Source: Lactobacillaceae bacterium AF64-9pH9TA (GTDB taxonomy: Bacteria; Bacillota; Bacilli; Lactobacillales; Lactobacillaceae). From it: a stretch of 64,000 bases of DNA. Positions 11,761 through 19,773 of this stretch are shown here, one piece after another; position 1 is the first letter of the stretch, and each line of letters begins with the position of its first letter. Below the pieces are notes generated by a model, which did not search any database, was not told where the DNA came from, and saw only the letters and a list, made by a program, of their open reading frames with translations. Location of the stretch: the NCBI GenBank assembly GCA_027681045.1, contig JAQDCK010000001.1:204425-268424 (forward strand), in the 5' to 3' direction. The position numbers and the translations under genes were made by a program.

Positions 11761-11819
11761 ATTGCTTTGGCCAGGGCCGGAAACTGTTATAATAAAAGCT
11801 AGTCAAACTAGCGAGGTGT

Positions 11820-12956
11820 ATGATGAACAAATTTTGGAACCACATTGATCAGAAGTATTTTAAGATTGCCCTCTACTGTCTGTGCACGGTCTTTGCCGGT
11901 CTCTTCATCTTGCTTTTAGCCTATGAGTCAACTGGCTTCTGGGTTCGGGTAGGCAAGATTCTGGCGGCAATTGCCCAGCCTTTAACTTACGGTTTGGTTT
12001 TAACCTATCTTTTGATGCCTTTGACCAACTTCTTTGACCGGAAGTTTTCCAAGGGCAGCAGCCGGGGGGCAGTGGCGACAGCCAGCCGGTCAGCCGCAGT
12101 GGCCTTGACCCTGCTCTTGCTCTTGCTGGTTATTTTACTGGCTGCGACAGCGGTTTTCGTAACCTTCTCCAAGCAACTGAGTTATTTCAGCCTGGACAGC
12201 TTGGAAAGCTTCTATGACCAACTGAAAGCCCAATACAGCAGTTTTATCAATGAAATCTTAGCCTACCTGCAAAAGCAGGGCTGGTCGACCAGCGGCCTGG
12301 TCGCTTATATGCAAAAAGGGGTCGGCCGGGTAACTAGTTTTTTGAGTGACTTTTTCTTTGGGGTAATTTTTGCCATCTACTTCCTCTACGATGGCCAGCG
12401 GATCGCGGCATACTGGAAGAGAAACCTGGGCACCCTCTTAAACAGAAAGGTGATCAAGGGAATCAAGCTCTTTTTAGCAGATGCTGACCGGGCTTTCTCC
12501 GGCTACATCAGAGGGCAGATTATTGATGCTTTTATCGTTGGCCTTTTGGTCAGCCTGTCCATGCTGATTGCCAAGGTCCCATATGGCCTTTTGATCGGAT
12601 TGGTAACCGGGATGGGGAACTTGATCCCATACTTTGGTCCGATTTTAGGCTATGGGATGGTTATCTTAGCCTGCACCCTCAGCCAGAATATGACAGCTTT
12701 GATCGTGGGGATGGTTATTCTCCTCTTGATTCAGGCGATTGACGGCAATATCCTTAACCCTAAGCTTTTGTCTTCAGCCATTCACATCCACCCCCTGTAC
12801 GTTATCGCCTGCGTGATTGCCGGCGGGGCCATGGGCGGCTTTGTTGGGATGCTGATTGCCGTCCCGATGGGAGCCTTGCTGAAAACTGAATTCGAGCGCT
12901 TGATTGCTTACCGGCAAAAGCAGTTGGAAAAAAGCAAACAGGCAAGCGAAGAGTAA
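11820..12956 (+). CDS. AI-2E family (YdiK/PerM-like) permease
   Basis: 378 residues with about seven to eight hydrophobic helices and the soluble stretch after helix 3 (KQLSYFSLDSLESFYDQLKAQY) typical of this family, plus the conserved GLVTGMGNLIPYFGPILGY and NILNPKLL motifs. Substrates of the family are unsettled: AI-2 export, ions and other small solutes have been proposed. A TATAAT lies at 11788. GAGGTG precedes two adjacent ATGs; the first is used, though the second (11823) is slightly better spaced. No neighbour hints at a substrate. Confidence 0.85.
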   Translation: MMNKFWNHIDQKYFKIALYCLCTVFAGLFILLLAYESTGFWVRVGKILAAIAQPLTYGLVLTYLLMPLTNFFDRKFSKGSSRGAVATASRSAAVALTLLLLLLVILLAATAVFVTFSKQLSYFSLDSLESFYDQLKAQYSSFINEILAYLQKQGWSTSGLVAYMQKGVGRVTSFLSDFFFGVIFAIYFLYDGQRIAAYWKRNLGTLLNRKVIKGIKLFLADADRAFSGYIRGQIIDAFIVGLLVSLSMLIAKVPYGLLIGLVTGMGNLIPYFGPILGYGMVILACTLSQNMTALIVGMVILLLIQAIDGNILNPKLLSSAIHIHPLYVIACVIAGGAMGGFVGMLIAVPMGALLKTEFERLIAYRQKQLEKSKQASEE

Positions 12957-12990
12957 GCAGCAACTAGTAAATAAATATAAGAATTAAGTA

Positions 12991-13018
12991 AAAGGACTCG
13001 CGAAAGCGGGTCCTTTTT
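12991..13018 (+). terminator. Terminator after the AI-2E permease
   Basis: AAAGGACTCGC / GCGGGTCCTTT (one wobble) with a GAAA tetraloop and a T-run. Confidence 0.88.
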
Positions 13019-13111
13019 GTCAGATTAAACAGTAATAAGTATAAAGCATTTAGTATTTAGTGGATGATTAAGTTTGCCTTACGGGAGCTTAGCCAAATAC
13101 ACATTTATTTG

Positions 13112-15370
13112 TTACTTGTTCTTCATGACCGGCTGGTAGACCAGGTCGATCAAAATGGCGGCCAGGAAGGCTATGGTCAAAGAGGTCAAGAGCTCCTTAA
13201 TTCCGATGGCCGGCATAGCGATGCCCAAAAGTGCCAAAAGGCAGGTCAAAAAGACATCGGCGATCTGGACACTGGCTACTGGCTTAGATGGGGCAGACTG
13301 CCAGAAGAAGCGTTTGGTCCGGGTGATCAAAACGATCATCATGGCGCTCATAACTAAGAAGACGTAGACCATGGTCCCAACTTGATCATGATTTACCCCG
13401 GCCTTGGTCAAGGCTGAGACAAAGGCAAAGCCAATGACCGTCCAGGCTCCTGCTAAGGAGAAGGCAATTTTAGCCAACTTGCCCATGTCCCAGTTTTCCG
13501 GCTTGTAAGTGATGTGGGTATTGTCGGTCCCGATCATCATGGTGACCATGTTGTTCATGATCGTGTAGATGACCATGGCATTTAAGGCCATCGGCAGGTA
13601 GCCGAAAATAAGATAAGAGAAGGTCAAGAGCATGGTCAGTTCAGCCGTTCTGGCCAGTTTGGTCAAAGACCAGGTGGTCATCCGCTGGTAAACCCGGTGG
13701 CCGGCATCCAAGATCTTGACGATTGGGGCCAGGCCGTCGTCTAAAAGGACCATCTTGCTACTCTTTTTTGCCACGTCAGCGGCATTTGACACAGCGATGC
13801 CGACTTCGGCCTGCTTGAGGGCAGGGGAGTCGTTAACCCCGTCCCCGGTCATGCCGACGATGTAGCCAGCCTTTTGGAAGTACTTGACCATGTCCAGCTT
13901 GTCTTCTGGCAAAACGTCGGCGATCCCGGCCAGGTCTTCAGCCTTTACCCCCTCTTTAAAGTCGCTGATGGAGATGACTTTGCCAGTCAAGCCGACTTCT
14001 TCAGCCACGCTGGCCGCGGTTTTCTGGTTGTCCCCGGTCAGCATGACCGGTTTGATTCCCCGCTTGACCAGTTCGGCCAGGACAGCTTTTGAATCAGCTC
14101 TGACTATGTCTTTTGTGATAAAAATTCCTGCCAAACGGTCGTCGAGCAAAATCCCGACTGACCGGCCCAGGCTGAGGTCAACGGCTGCCATTTTTTCAGA
14201 AATAGCCGGGTCAATCTTGCTGAGCTGCTTGACTGAGCCCAGCTTGACGTTATGGCCATCTCCTTGCCCTTCAGAATAGCCCTGGCTGGAAGTGAAGGGG
14301 GTAAAAGATTCTGCTTCTTTAACTTGAATCTTTTTCTCTTGCAGATAATCCATTAAAGCCAGGTCGATCACGCTTTGGTTGCGCTGGTCGATGGCCAGGC
14401 TGGTCAAGGCCAGGACTTTTTCATCTGAGAGCTTTGAAAAATTAGCAAAAGAGGCAACGGCCGTCTTGTTTTCAGTAATGGTCCCGGTCTTGTCCAGTAA
14501 GAGCAGGTTCAAGTTGGCCGCGTCTTGAATCCCGGTCAAATCACTGGTTAAAACCCCCTCTTTTGACAGGCGGGTGGCCTCAAAGGAGTTGGAGAGGGCA
14601 AAAGTTGACGGCATGGCTACCGGAATAGAAGCGATGAACATCATGGCCAGGAAGGGCAGCATTTCCAAGACATTTTCGCCCCGGATGACAGCCGCGATCA
14701 AGAGGATGACGGTCAAAACCCCGTCCAAAAGGCAGAGGTAGTAGATAATCTTGGTCAAAAGCTGCTGCAAGTGGCCAGGAGCCGCGGACGTGTTGATCAA
14801 GTTGATGGTCTGCCCGCTTCTGGAATTGGTCCCGGTCGCGCTGACTCTGCCCAGGGCCTCGCCGTCCATGACGGTCGTGCCCGCGAAAGCCGTAGCCCCG
14901 GCTTTTTTGTAGACATTTTTGGCTTCCCCGGTGATTGAGGATTCATCTAAGGTCAAGTTCCCGTCCAAAAGGTCAATGTCGGCGGCTAAAATATCTCCTC
15001 TTTGCAGGTTGACGATATCACCGACTACCAGGTATTTAGAGTCAATTTTTTGCCAGCGGTCATCTCTTAAAACAGCGACTACCGGGGTCAGTTGCTGGGA
15101 AATTGAACTTAGGACCTTGCGGGACTTCTTCTTTTGCGTCGCCCCATTGTAGGCGGCAAAGAGCAGCATAAGCAAAACGAAGAGGGACTGGATCCACTTG
15201 CCCAGGGCACATTCCAAGAGCAGTGCCGCCTCCAGAATCCAGGCACTGAGATTCCAAAGCTTGCCGGCAAATTCCTTCCAGAAGCTGAATTCCGGCTCCG
15301 GCACCTGGTTGAGTCCGTCTTTTTTTAAGCGCAGGTCAGCTTCGGTCTGCGTCAAGCCTTTTACTTTCAT
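13112..15370 (-). CDS. P-type ATPase, PMA1-like (P3A) cation/proton pump
   Basis: 752 residues. Motifs: phosphorylation site LLLDKTGTITENKT, IPVAMPSTF in M4, MLTGDN, and the hinge MTGDGVNDSPALKQAEVGIAVSNAADVAKKSSKMVLLDDGL. The N-terminal cation-ATPase domain is short and the protein has no heavy-metal-binding domain, fitting plasma-membrane H+ pumps rather than Ca or metal pumps. The actuator loop reads ITGEA where nearly all P-type pumps have TGES; the catalytic Glu remains. Probable role: ATP-driven proton or cation export, perhaps in acid tolerance (inferred). AAGGAG precedes the ATG; a TACAAT -10 box lies at 15441-15446 on the minus strand. Divergent from the LysR gene. Confidence 0.87.
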   Translation of the reverse strand: MKVKGLTQTEADLRLKKDGLNQVPEPEFSFWKEFAGKLWNLSAWILEAALLLECALGKWIQSLFVLLMLLFAAYNGATQKKKSRKVLSSISQQLTPVVAVLRDDRWQKIDSKYLVVGDIVNLQRGDILAADIDLLDGNLTLDESSITGEAKNVYKKAGATAFAGTTVMDGEALGRVSATGTNSRSGQTINLINTSAAPGHLQQLLTKIIYYLCLLDGVLTVILLIAAVIRGENVLEMLPFLAMMFIASIPVAMPSTFALSNSFEATRLSKEGVLTSDLTGIQDAANLNLLLLDKTGTITENKTAVASFANFSKLSDEKVLALTSLAIDQRNQSVIDLALMDYLQEKKIQVKEAESFTPFTSSQGYSEGQGDGHNVKLGSVKQLSKIDPAISEKMAAVDLSLGRSVGILLDDRLAGIFITKDIVRADSKAVLAELVKRGIKPVMLTGDNQKTAASVAEEVGLTGKVISISDFKEGVKAEDLAGIADVLPEDKLDMVKYFQKAGYIVGMTGDGVNDSPALKQAEVGIAVSNAADVAKKSSKMVLLDDGLAPIVKILDAGHRVYQRMTTWSLTKLARTAELTMLLTFSYLIFGYLPMALNAMVIYTIMNNMVTMMIGTDNTHITYKPENWDMGKLAKIAFSLAGAWTVIGFAFVSALTKAGVNHDQVGTMVYVFLVMSAMMIVLITRTKRFFWQSAPSKPVASVQIADVFLTCLLALLGIAMPAIGIKELLTSLTIAFLAAILIDLVYQPVMKNK

Positions 15371-15455
15371 TCAAACATCTCCTTGAAATTATTCTTCAGT
15401 CGTGACGTGTTACATTTAGAAGTTATTTTTCTCACTGTTCATTGTAGCCCCCAGG

Positions 15456-15512
15456 TTGATATAAATAAAATACTGATTTATGATGGTAGATATCTAAAAA
15501 GTTGATATCTAC
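15456..15512 (+). promoter_or_regulatory. LysR-gene promoter plus perfect inverted repeat
   Basis: TTGATA (15456-15461) - 17 - TATGAT (15479-15484). Directly downstream GTAGATATC (15486-15494) and GATATCTAC (15504-15512) form a perfect 9-bp inverted repeat with 9 bases between, over the likely start site. Candidate LysR box for autoregulation and control of the divergent ATPase. Confidence 0.7.
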
Positions 15513-15547
15513 TAAGCTCAAAGATCATTAAAAAGAGAGGGAAGAAA

Positions 15548-16402
15548 ATGAATTTCAAGCAGCTCAATTACTTTCTGGTCGTAGCCGAGGAAGGGCAGAT
15601 TACTTCAGCCGCCAAGCGGCTCTTTGTCGGCCAACCGGCCCTCAGCTACCAGTTAAAGCAATTAGAAGAGGAATTGGGTGCCAAACTTTTCGTCCGCCAG
15701 CCCTATGGAATTGAACTGACCGAAGCAGGAAAAAAACTGTGCGATTATGCCGGTCAGATTTTAACCTTAGCCAAAAACGCCCAGACAGAAATAACAGAGC
15801 TCGACCGGGGCGGGCGGGGAAGGGTTAAATTAGGTTCCGTCTCTTCTTCAATCGGCGAGCTTCCTTCCGCTAAATTGACGGCTTTTGCCCGCCAGCATCC
15901 CGGCGTCTCCTTTGACATTTATGAAGACAACACCTTCGGCATCCTGGACAAGCTGCAGGGCAACCTGCTGGATCTGGCCATCGTCCGCACCCCCTACAAC
16001 CGGGTCAACTTGAACTTTGTCGACATCAGCGATGAGCCGATGACCGCGGTTACCTGCCAGGACTTTTTCCCTGGCAAGGAAAAAGTAGGGCTGCAGGACC
16101 TGGCCGGCCAGCCCCTGGTCATCTACCGGCGCTTTGAGGACATGTTCAAGGAAGCCTTCGCGGAAAAAGGCCTCACCCCAAATTTTGTGGTCAAGTGCGA
16201 TGATTCCAGAACGGCCATCCGCTGGAGCGACTCTGGCCTGGGGATTGCCCTGGTGCCGGAATCAATCGCCAAAACTTATGCCAAAGGCCACATCTACCCA
16301 ATCGACTTGGCTAAGTGGCGAACCCGCCTGCAGCTGGTCTGGCGCAAAGACCGGGTGGTTACCCCCCTTATGCGGCGAATTATTGCCATATATGCAAAAT
16401 AA
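15548..16402 (+). CDS. LysR-family transcriptional regulator
   Basis: 284 residues: N-terminal helix-turn-helix (MNFKQLNYFLVVAEEGQITS then AAKRLFVGQPALSYQLKQLE) and a periplasmic-binding-like effector domain. GAGAGGGAAGAAA precedes the ATG. Divergent from the P-type ATPase at 15370 with an inverted repeat in between, the standard layout for a LysR regulator and its target, so regulation of that pump is inferred. The effector is unknown. Confidence 0.9.
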   Translation: MNFKQLNYFLVVAEEGQITSAAKRLFVGQPALSYQLKQLEEELGAKLFVRQPYGIELTEAGKKLCDYAGQILTLAKNAQTEITELDRGGRGRVKLGSVSSSIGELPSAKLTAFARQHPGVSFDIYEDNTFGILDKLQGNLLDLAIVRTPYNRVNLNFVDISDEPMTAVTCQDFFPGKEKVGLQDLAGQPLVIYRRFEDMFKEAFAEKGLTPNFVVKCDDSRTAIRWSDSGLGIALVPESIAKTYAKGHIYPIDLAKWRTRLQLVWRKDRVVTPLMRRIIAIYAK

Positions 16403-16432
16403 AAACTGGAAGCCAATCCAGCTTTCCAGTTT
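16402..16432 (+). terminator. Bidirectional terminator between convergent genes
   Basis: AAACTGGAAGC pairs with GCTTTCCAGTTT (one bulge), flanked by A- and T-rich ends; it serves the LysR gene and the convergent transporter unit. Confidence 0.75.
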
Positions 16433-16458
16433 CTTTGTTTCTATTGTCTGTTTTTTCT

Positions 16459-17961
16459 TTATGCCCGGCTTGAAGTTAGGTTCATCCGCCGTTCAAAGTA
16501 GTTGAGCAGCCGGGTCAAAATAAAGGTGACCACGAAGTAGATGCACATGGTAATAAAAAGCGGCATGACTCCGCGGTAGGTCGCGGTTTGGACAAGGCCG
16601 GTCTCGTACATCAATTCCCCGACCCCGATGACGGAGACTAGGGAGCTGTCCTTGGTCAAAGTGATGAATTCATTGCCCAGGGCTGGCCAGATATTCTTCA
16701 AGGCTTGCGGGAAGACTACGTAGCGGTAGGTTTTGGCCTGGCTGAGGCCTAGGGACCGGGCAGCTTCCGTTTGCCCCTTGTCTACGGAATTGATCCCGGA
16801 CCGGATATCTTCAGCCACGTAAGCCCCGGAGTTAAGGCCGATGGCGAGGATCCCGGCGCCCAGGGCCGGCATATTCTTGATCAGCATCCCGACGCCGAAG
16901 TAGACAAACATGATCTGAACCATCTGTGGAGTGCCCCGGAGGAACTCAATGTAGCAAACGGCAATGGCGTGCAAAAGCTTGTTCTTAGACAGACGCATCA
17001 AGGCGAAGATGATACCCAGGACTAAACCAATCGTGATGGAGCAAATCGTAATAATCATGGTGTAGACCAGGCCAGTCGCGAAGTAGCTGGTGTACTTGCT
17101 CATGGAGTTGTTGGTCTTGCTTGAGGCCTGCTTCATGGCCTTGGCAGCGGCCGGGATGTACTTCTTGTTAAACAGGTCCTGCTTTTGGCAATTGTTGATG
17201 GTCTTGTTGATGGCCTTGACCAGGTCGCCTTGCCCCTTGGCTACCCCAACGGCATTGCCCATCTGAGCCTGGCTGAGGCTGGACTTGACCAAAGACAGGG
17301 AAGTGTCGTTAGTGGCGTAAGTCTTGGCGTTCAGTTCACCCAATAAAACAGCATCAACCTTGCCGGACTTAAGCGCCATGAGCAGGTTGCTGATCTTGGC
17401 CAGACCCTTGATCTTGATCCCGCTCTTCGCAGCGTTTTTCTTCAAGGAAGTGTACTGAAGCGACCCGGTTTGGGCGCCAACCGTCTTGCCTTTAAAGGAG
17501 GCGGTGCTGGTATACTTGGCCTTGTTGGTCTTGCTGATGACAAAGTAGTCGGACTTTTCAGCGTAGTAGATCTTGGAGAAGTCAATGCTCTTTTTCCGTT
17601 CGGCCGTTGGGGTCATCCCAGAAATTATCACGTCGATCTTGCCAGTTTCCAGGGCAACCAGGAGGGAGTCAAAGTCCATGTTCTTGATTTCCAGCTTGAC
17701 CCCCAGGTCCTTGGCGATCTGCTTGGCCAATTCAACATCGACGCCGACATACTTGTTTTTGCCGTTAACGTTCTTGGTAAATTCCAATGGCGGGTAGTCA
17801 GCGGACATGCCGACAACTAATTTGCCGGACTTCTTGATCTTCTTCATGACCGTGCCGCTGGCCACTTTCTTGCTGCTGGCGGCATCAACTGCTGGAATTG
17901 CCGCGGTAAAGAGCCCGGCCAAGAGGAGGAGGGCGGTCATAATTTTAATAAGTTTCTTCAT
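16459..17961 (-). CDS. Amino-acid ABC transporter, fused substrate-binding protein and permease
   Basis: 500 residues. Signal sequence (about 1-27), a solute-binding domain (about 38-275: GKLVVGMSADYPPLEF, VELAKQIAKDLGVKLE, TPTAERKKSIDFSKIYY), then a His/Glu/Gln-type membrane domain (about 290-500) with the EAA loop EAARSLGLSQAKTYRYVVFPQALKNIWPAL. The GlnH-GlnP fusion is common in lactic acid bacteria. It imports a polar amino acid, probably glutamine/glutamate, but Arg or His cannot be excluded. Second gene after glnQ, 24 bases apart. Confidence 0.92.
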   Translation of the reverse strand: MKKLIKIMTALLLLAGLFTAAIPAVDAASSKKVASGTVMKKIKKSGKLVVGMSADYPPLEFTKNVNGKNKYVGVDVELAKQIAKDLGVKLEIKNMDFDSLLVALETGKIDVIISGMTPTAERKKSIDFSKIYYAEKSDYFVISKTNKAKYTSTASFKGKTVGAQTGSLQYTSLKKNAAKSGIKIKGLAKISNLLMALKSGKVDAVLLGELNAKTYATNDTSLSLVKSSLSQAQMGNAVGVAKGQGDLVKAINKTINNCQKQDLFNKKYIPAAAKAMKQASSKTNNSMSKYTSYFATGLVYTMIITICSITIGLVLGIIFALMRLSKNKLLHAIAVCYIEFLRGTPQMVQIMFVYFGVGMLIKNMPALGAGILAIGLNSGAYVAEDIRSGINSVDKGQTEAARSLGLSQAKTYRYVVFPQALKNIWPALGNEFITLTKDSSLVSVIGVGELMYETGLVQTATYRGVMPLFITMCIYFVVTFILTRLLNYFERRMNLTSSRA

Positions 17962-17985
17962 CTTGCTTCATTCTTCCTTTGCTAG

Positions 17986-18726
17986 CTAGGCTTCCAAAAT
18001 TTTTGCCAAAAAGTCCTTGGCCCGGCCACTTTGCGGGTGGTCGAAGACCTGGTCTGGGCTGCCCTGTTCCAAAAGATAACCGTCAGCCATGAACCAGACC
18101 TCATCAGCGACTTTTCGCGCGAAGCCCATTTCGTGGGTGACCACAACCATGGTCATCCCAGTTTGGGCTAAATCCTGCATGGTCTTTAAGACTTCTCCGA
18201 CCATTTCCGGGTCTAAGGCACTGGTCGGTTCGTCAAAAAGCATCATGTCCGGCTGCATGGCTAAAGCCCGGGCAATGGCGACACGCTGCTGCTGGCCGCC
18301 GGATAGGCTGGCTGGGGTGTGGTCAGCAAAGTCATCCAGGCCAACTTTTGCCAGGAGCTCATGGGCTAATTTAGCAGCTTCCTGGTCGCTCATCCCTTTG
18401 ACCTTCATCGGCGCCAACTTGACATTTTCAATGACGGACATGTTGGGGAAGAGGTTGAAGCTTTGGAAGACCATACCCATCTTCTGCCGGAGCTGGTCCA
18501 GCTCTTCTTCTTTAAGGTCGGTCAGTTCCGTTCCTTCAAAAATGACTTGGCCGCTGGTCGGCTTTTCCAGTAGGTTCAGGCAGCGCAAAAAAGTACTCTT
18601 GCCTGAACCGGATGGACCAATAACCGTGATGACTTTTCCTTTTTCGATGACGGCATTGATGTCCTTGAGAACTTCTTTGTCGCCGTAATCTTTCTTCAGA
18701 TGCTTAACTTCGATGATCTTGTTCAT
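17986..18726 (-). CDS. glnQ: Polar amino-acid ABC transporter ATPase
   Basis: 246 residues. Walker [11 protein letters not shown]-loop [17 protein letters not shown], signature [15 protein letters not shown], Walker [20 protein letters not shown] and switch [19 protein letters not shown], all of the GlnQ/HisP subgroup. It powers the fused transporter encoded directly downstream. GAAGGATTAAAC precedes the ATG. Its transcript probably begins near 19022, leaving an unusually long structured 5' leader. Confidence 0.92.
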   Translation of the reverse strand: MNKIIEVKHLKKDYGDKEVLKDINAVIEKGKVITVIGPSGSGKSTFLRCLNLLEKPTSGQVIFEGTELTDLKEEELDQLRQKMGMVFQSFNLFPNMSVIENVKLAPMKVKGMSDQEAAKLAHELLAKVGLDDFADHTPASLSGGQQQRVAIARALAMQPDMMLFDEPTSALDPEMVGEVLKTMQDLAQTGMTMVVVTHEMGFARKVADEVWFMADGYLLEQGSPDQVFDHPQSGRAKDFLAKILEA

Positions 18727-19028
18727 GTTTAATCCTTCGTCTAAAAGGACACAAGCAATGAAGAGCTGACAAGCGGCAAAGTTCCGGGCAAGAGTACTTA
18801 AAATTGATCAAGTTGACAGTAATTGAAATACTGGAGCCAATGAGCGACTTATGACTGTGACAGCTTTCCATTGCCAGTCCTTGCTTTGCAATGAAACAGC
18901 TTCAGTCACCATCTTGGATGGTGCTATGTTCGGTAGTGGTAAGTCCTCGTCCTCATTTTGATTTGCTCCTTTGGAAAATAAAAGTAAAGTAAAGATAAAT
19001 ATGAGATTAAGCCTCTTATTGGTTTTTA
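18727..19028 (-). promoter_or_regulatory. Long structured 5' leader of the glnQ operon
   Basis: About 295 bases lie between the predicted start and the glnQ ATG. Read on the minus strand it contains AAAGGAG plus a 10-codon ORF (18956 to 18924), then CACCATC-CAA-GATGGTG (perfect 7-bp hairpin, 18907-18923), then AGCTGTTTCATTGC pairing with GCAATGGAAAGCT across a 13-base loop (one bulge, one wobble). No T-run follows these stems and no known riboswitch consensus was recognised. The order leader peptide, hairpins, transporter suggests attenuation or translational control; that is inference. Confidence 0.45.
18924..18956 (-). CDS. Candidate leader peptide MRTRTYHYRT
   Basis: ATG at 18956 to TAG at 18924 encodes ten residues (three Arg, three Thr, two Tyr, one His) behind a strong AAAGGAG site nine bases upstream, followed by a perfect hairpin. 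The ribosome site, length and position ahead of an amino-acid transporter are what a regulatory upstream ORF would look like. It could still be chance in an otherwise gene-poor stretch. Confidence 0.35.
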   Translation of the reverse strand: MRTRTYHYRT

Positions 19029-19057
19029 ATTTTAGCGCAAAGAAGAAGTTGATGCAA
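19029..19057 (-). promoter_or_regulatory. Promoter of the glnQ operon
   Basis: On the minus strand TTGCAT (19057-19052) - 17 bases - TAAAAT (19034-19029), about 300 bases ahead of glnQ. No equally good promoter is visible nearer the gene. Confidence 0.6.
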
Positions 19058-19186
19058 GGGGAAATGACAACTTTCATGAAAAAGGTTGTAAAAATAGGCA
19101 AAATAGCCAGATATCCGTATAAAGCTAAGAAAAGAAACTTTTTCTCGTCTGATTGCTAAGATATTTAGAAATCTCCGCCTTCTTGA

Positions 19187-19215
19187 TTGTTTATTTCCGC
19201 CGCCCTTGCTATGAT
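19187..19215 (+). promoter_or_regulatory. Promoter of a small orphan transcription unit
   Basis: TTGTTT (19187-19192) - 17 - TATGAT (19210-19215). A terminator follows at 19445, so the expected transcript is about 250 bases. Confidence 0.6.
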
Positions 19216-19240
19216 ATTGGGCACGTAAGGTGGGACTTCT

Positions 19241-19465
19241 TTGCAAAAAAGAGCAGATAAAGGGTCCGGCAGAAGGACCGGATTCCTGAAGGCTATTGGG
19301 GAGCTGGCGACAGAGGAGTACACCTATACTGGCATTTACAAACTGTCTAACGGGCAGATTCCTTTTATCACCAAGAAGGGCTTCACCATAGTCTATACGG
19401 CCAACTTTAAAGCTGGTAATCAAGACGGCAGAATAAAACAAAGAAATACGCTCAAATCAAGCTGA
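19241..19465 (+). CDS. Small unrecognised ORF or RNA in a promoter-terminator unit
   Basis: A TTG codon lies about eight bases after AAGGTGG, some 25 bases past the promoter, and opens 74 codons that end inside the terminator stem. The product is basic and soluble (RRTGFLKAIGELATEEYTYT, then TIVYTANFKAGNQDGRIKQ) and I do not recognise it. Alternatives are a decayed gene fragment or a non-coding RNA. It is flanked by glnQ (divergent) and a small membrane-protein ORF (convergent). Confidence 0.35.
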   Translation: MQKRADKGSGRRTGFLKAIGELATEEYTYTGIYKLSNGQIPFITKKGFTIVYTANFKAGNQDGRIKQRNTLKSS

Positions 19466-19483
19466 TCTGAGCGTATTATTTTT
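19445..19483. terminator. Bidirectional terminator of the orphan unit
   Basis: AATACGCTCAAATC and GATCTGAGCGTATT form a 14-bp stem with one mismatch and a 5-base loop; ATTTTTT follows on the plus strand and a T-rich tract on the minus strand. Confidence 0.85.
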
Positions 19484-19492
19484 TGCCAAATA

Positions 19493-19684
19493 TTATTCTG
19501 CAAAGCTGTGGTCCACATGGGTGTGGGCGTATTGGTAATGCCACAGCCAGCAATATAACCAAGGGGATGCCAGGAAGGCAAAAGGAATTACCAGGGTGAG
19601 GATCACAACAAGTGCCCGGAAAGAGCAGGGAAGGCCCTGGCCGGTCAAATGGTAGCTGGCCAGCAGGGCTAAAAGAGCGGCCAA
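19493..19684 (-). CDS. Small two-helix membrane protein, unknown
   Basis: 63 residues from a TTG start that follows GGGAG by seven bases; no ATG is available. Two hydrophobic stretches (MAALLALLASYHL and ALVVILTLVIPFAFLASPWLYCWL) precede a His-rich tail (HYQYAHTHVDHSFAE). It lies between the eno terminator and the 19445 terminator with no promoter seen, so it depends on read-through from eno or is a remnant. Not recognised. Confidence 0.4.
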   Translation of the reverse strand: MAALLALLASYHLTGQGLPCSFRALVVILTLVIPFAFLASPWLYCWLWHYQYAHTHVDHSFAE

Positions 19685-19723
19685 AATAATACTCCCATTG
19701 GCAAAAACAGCTTTTGCCCGCTA

Positions 19724-19751
19724 TAAAAAAAGATCCGCTTATGCGGATCTT
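19724..19751 (-). terminator. Terminator after eno
   Basis: Minus strand: AAGATCCGC-ATAA-GCGGATCTT, perfect 9-bp stem, then TTTTTT. Confidence 0.88.
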
Positions 19752-19773
19752 TCTTGAGCTAATCTTTTAATGA

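Noticed and set aside
13064..13357. Plus-strand ORF of 97 codons
   Set aside because: It is the antisense shadow of the P-type ATPase C-terminus.
18727..18980. Lysine, glycine or other known riboswitch in the glnQ leader
   Set aside because: None of the conserved cores could be recognised; only hairpins and a short ORF are supported.
19016..19441. Minus-strand ORF of 141 codons
   Set aside because: No ribosome site, runs through the opposing promoter and covers the orphan unit in antisense; composition is not coding-like.
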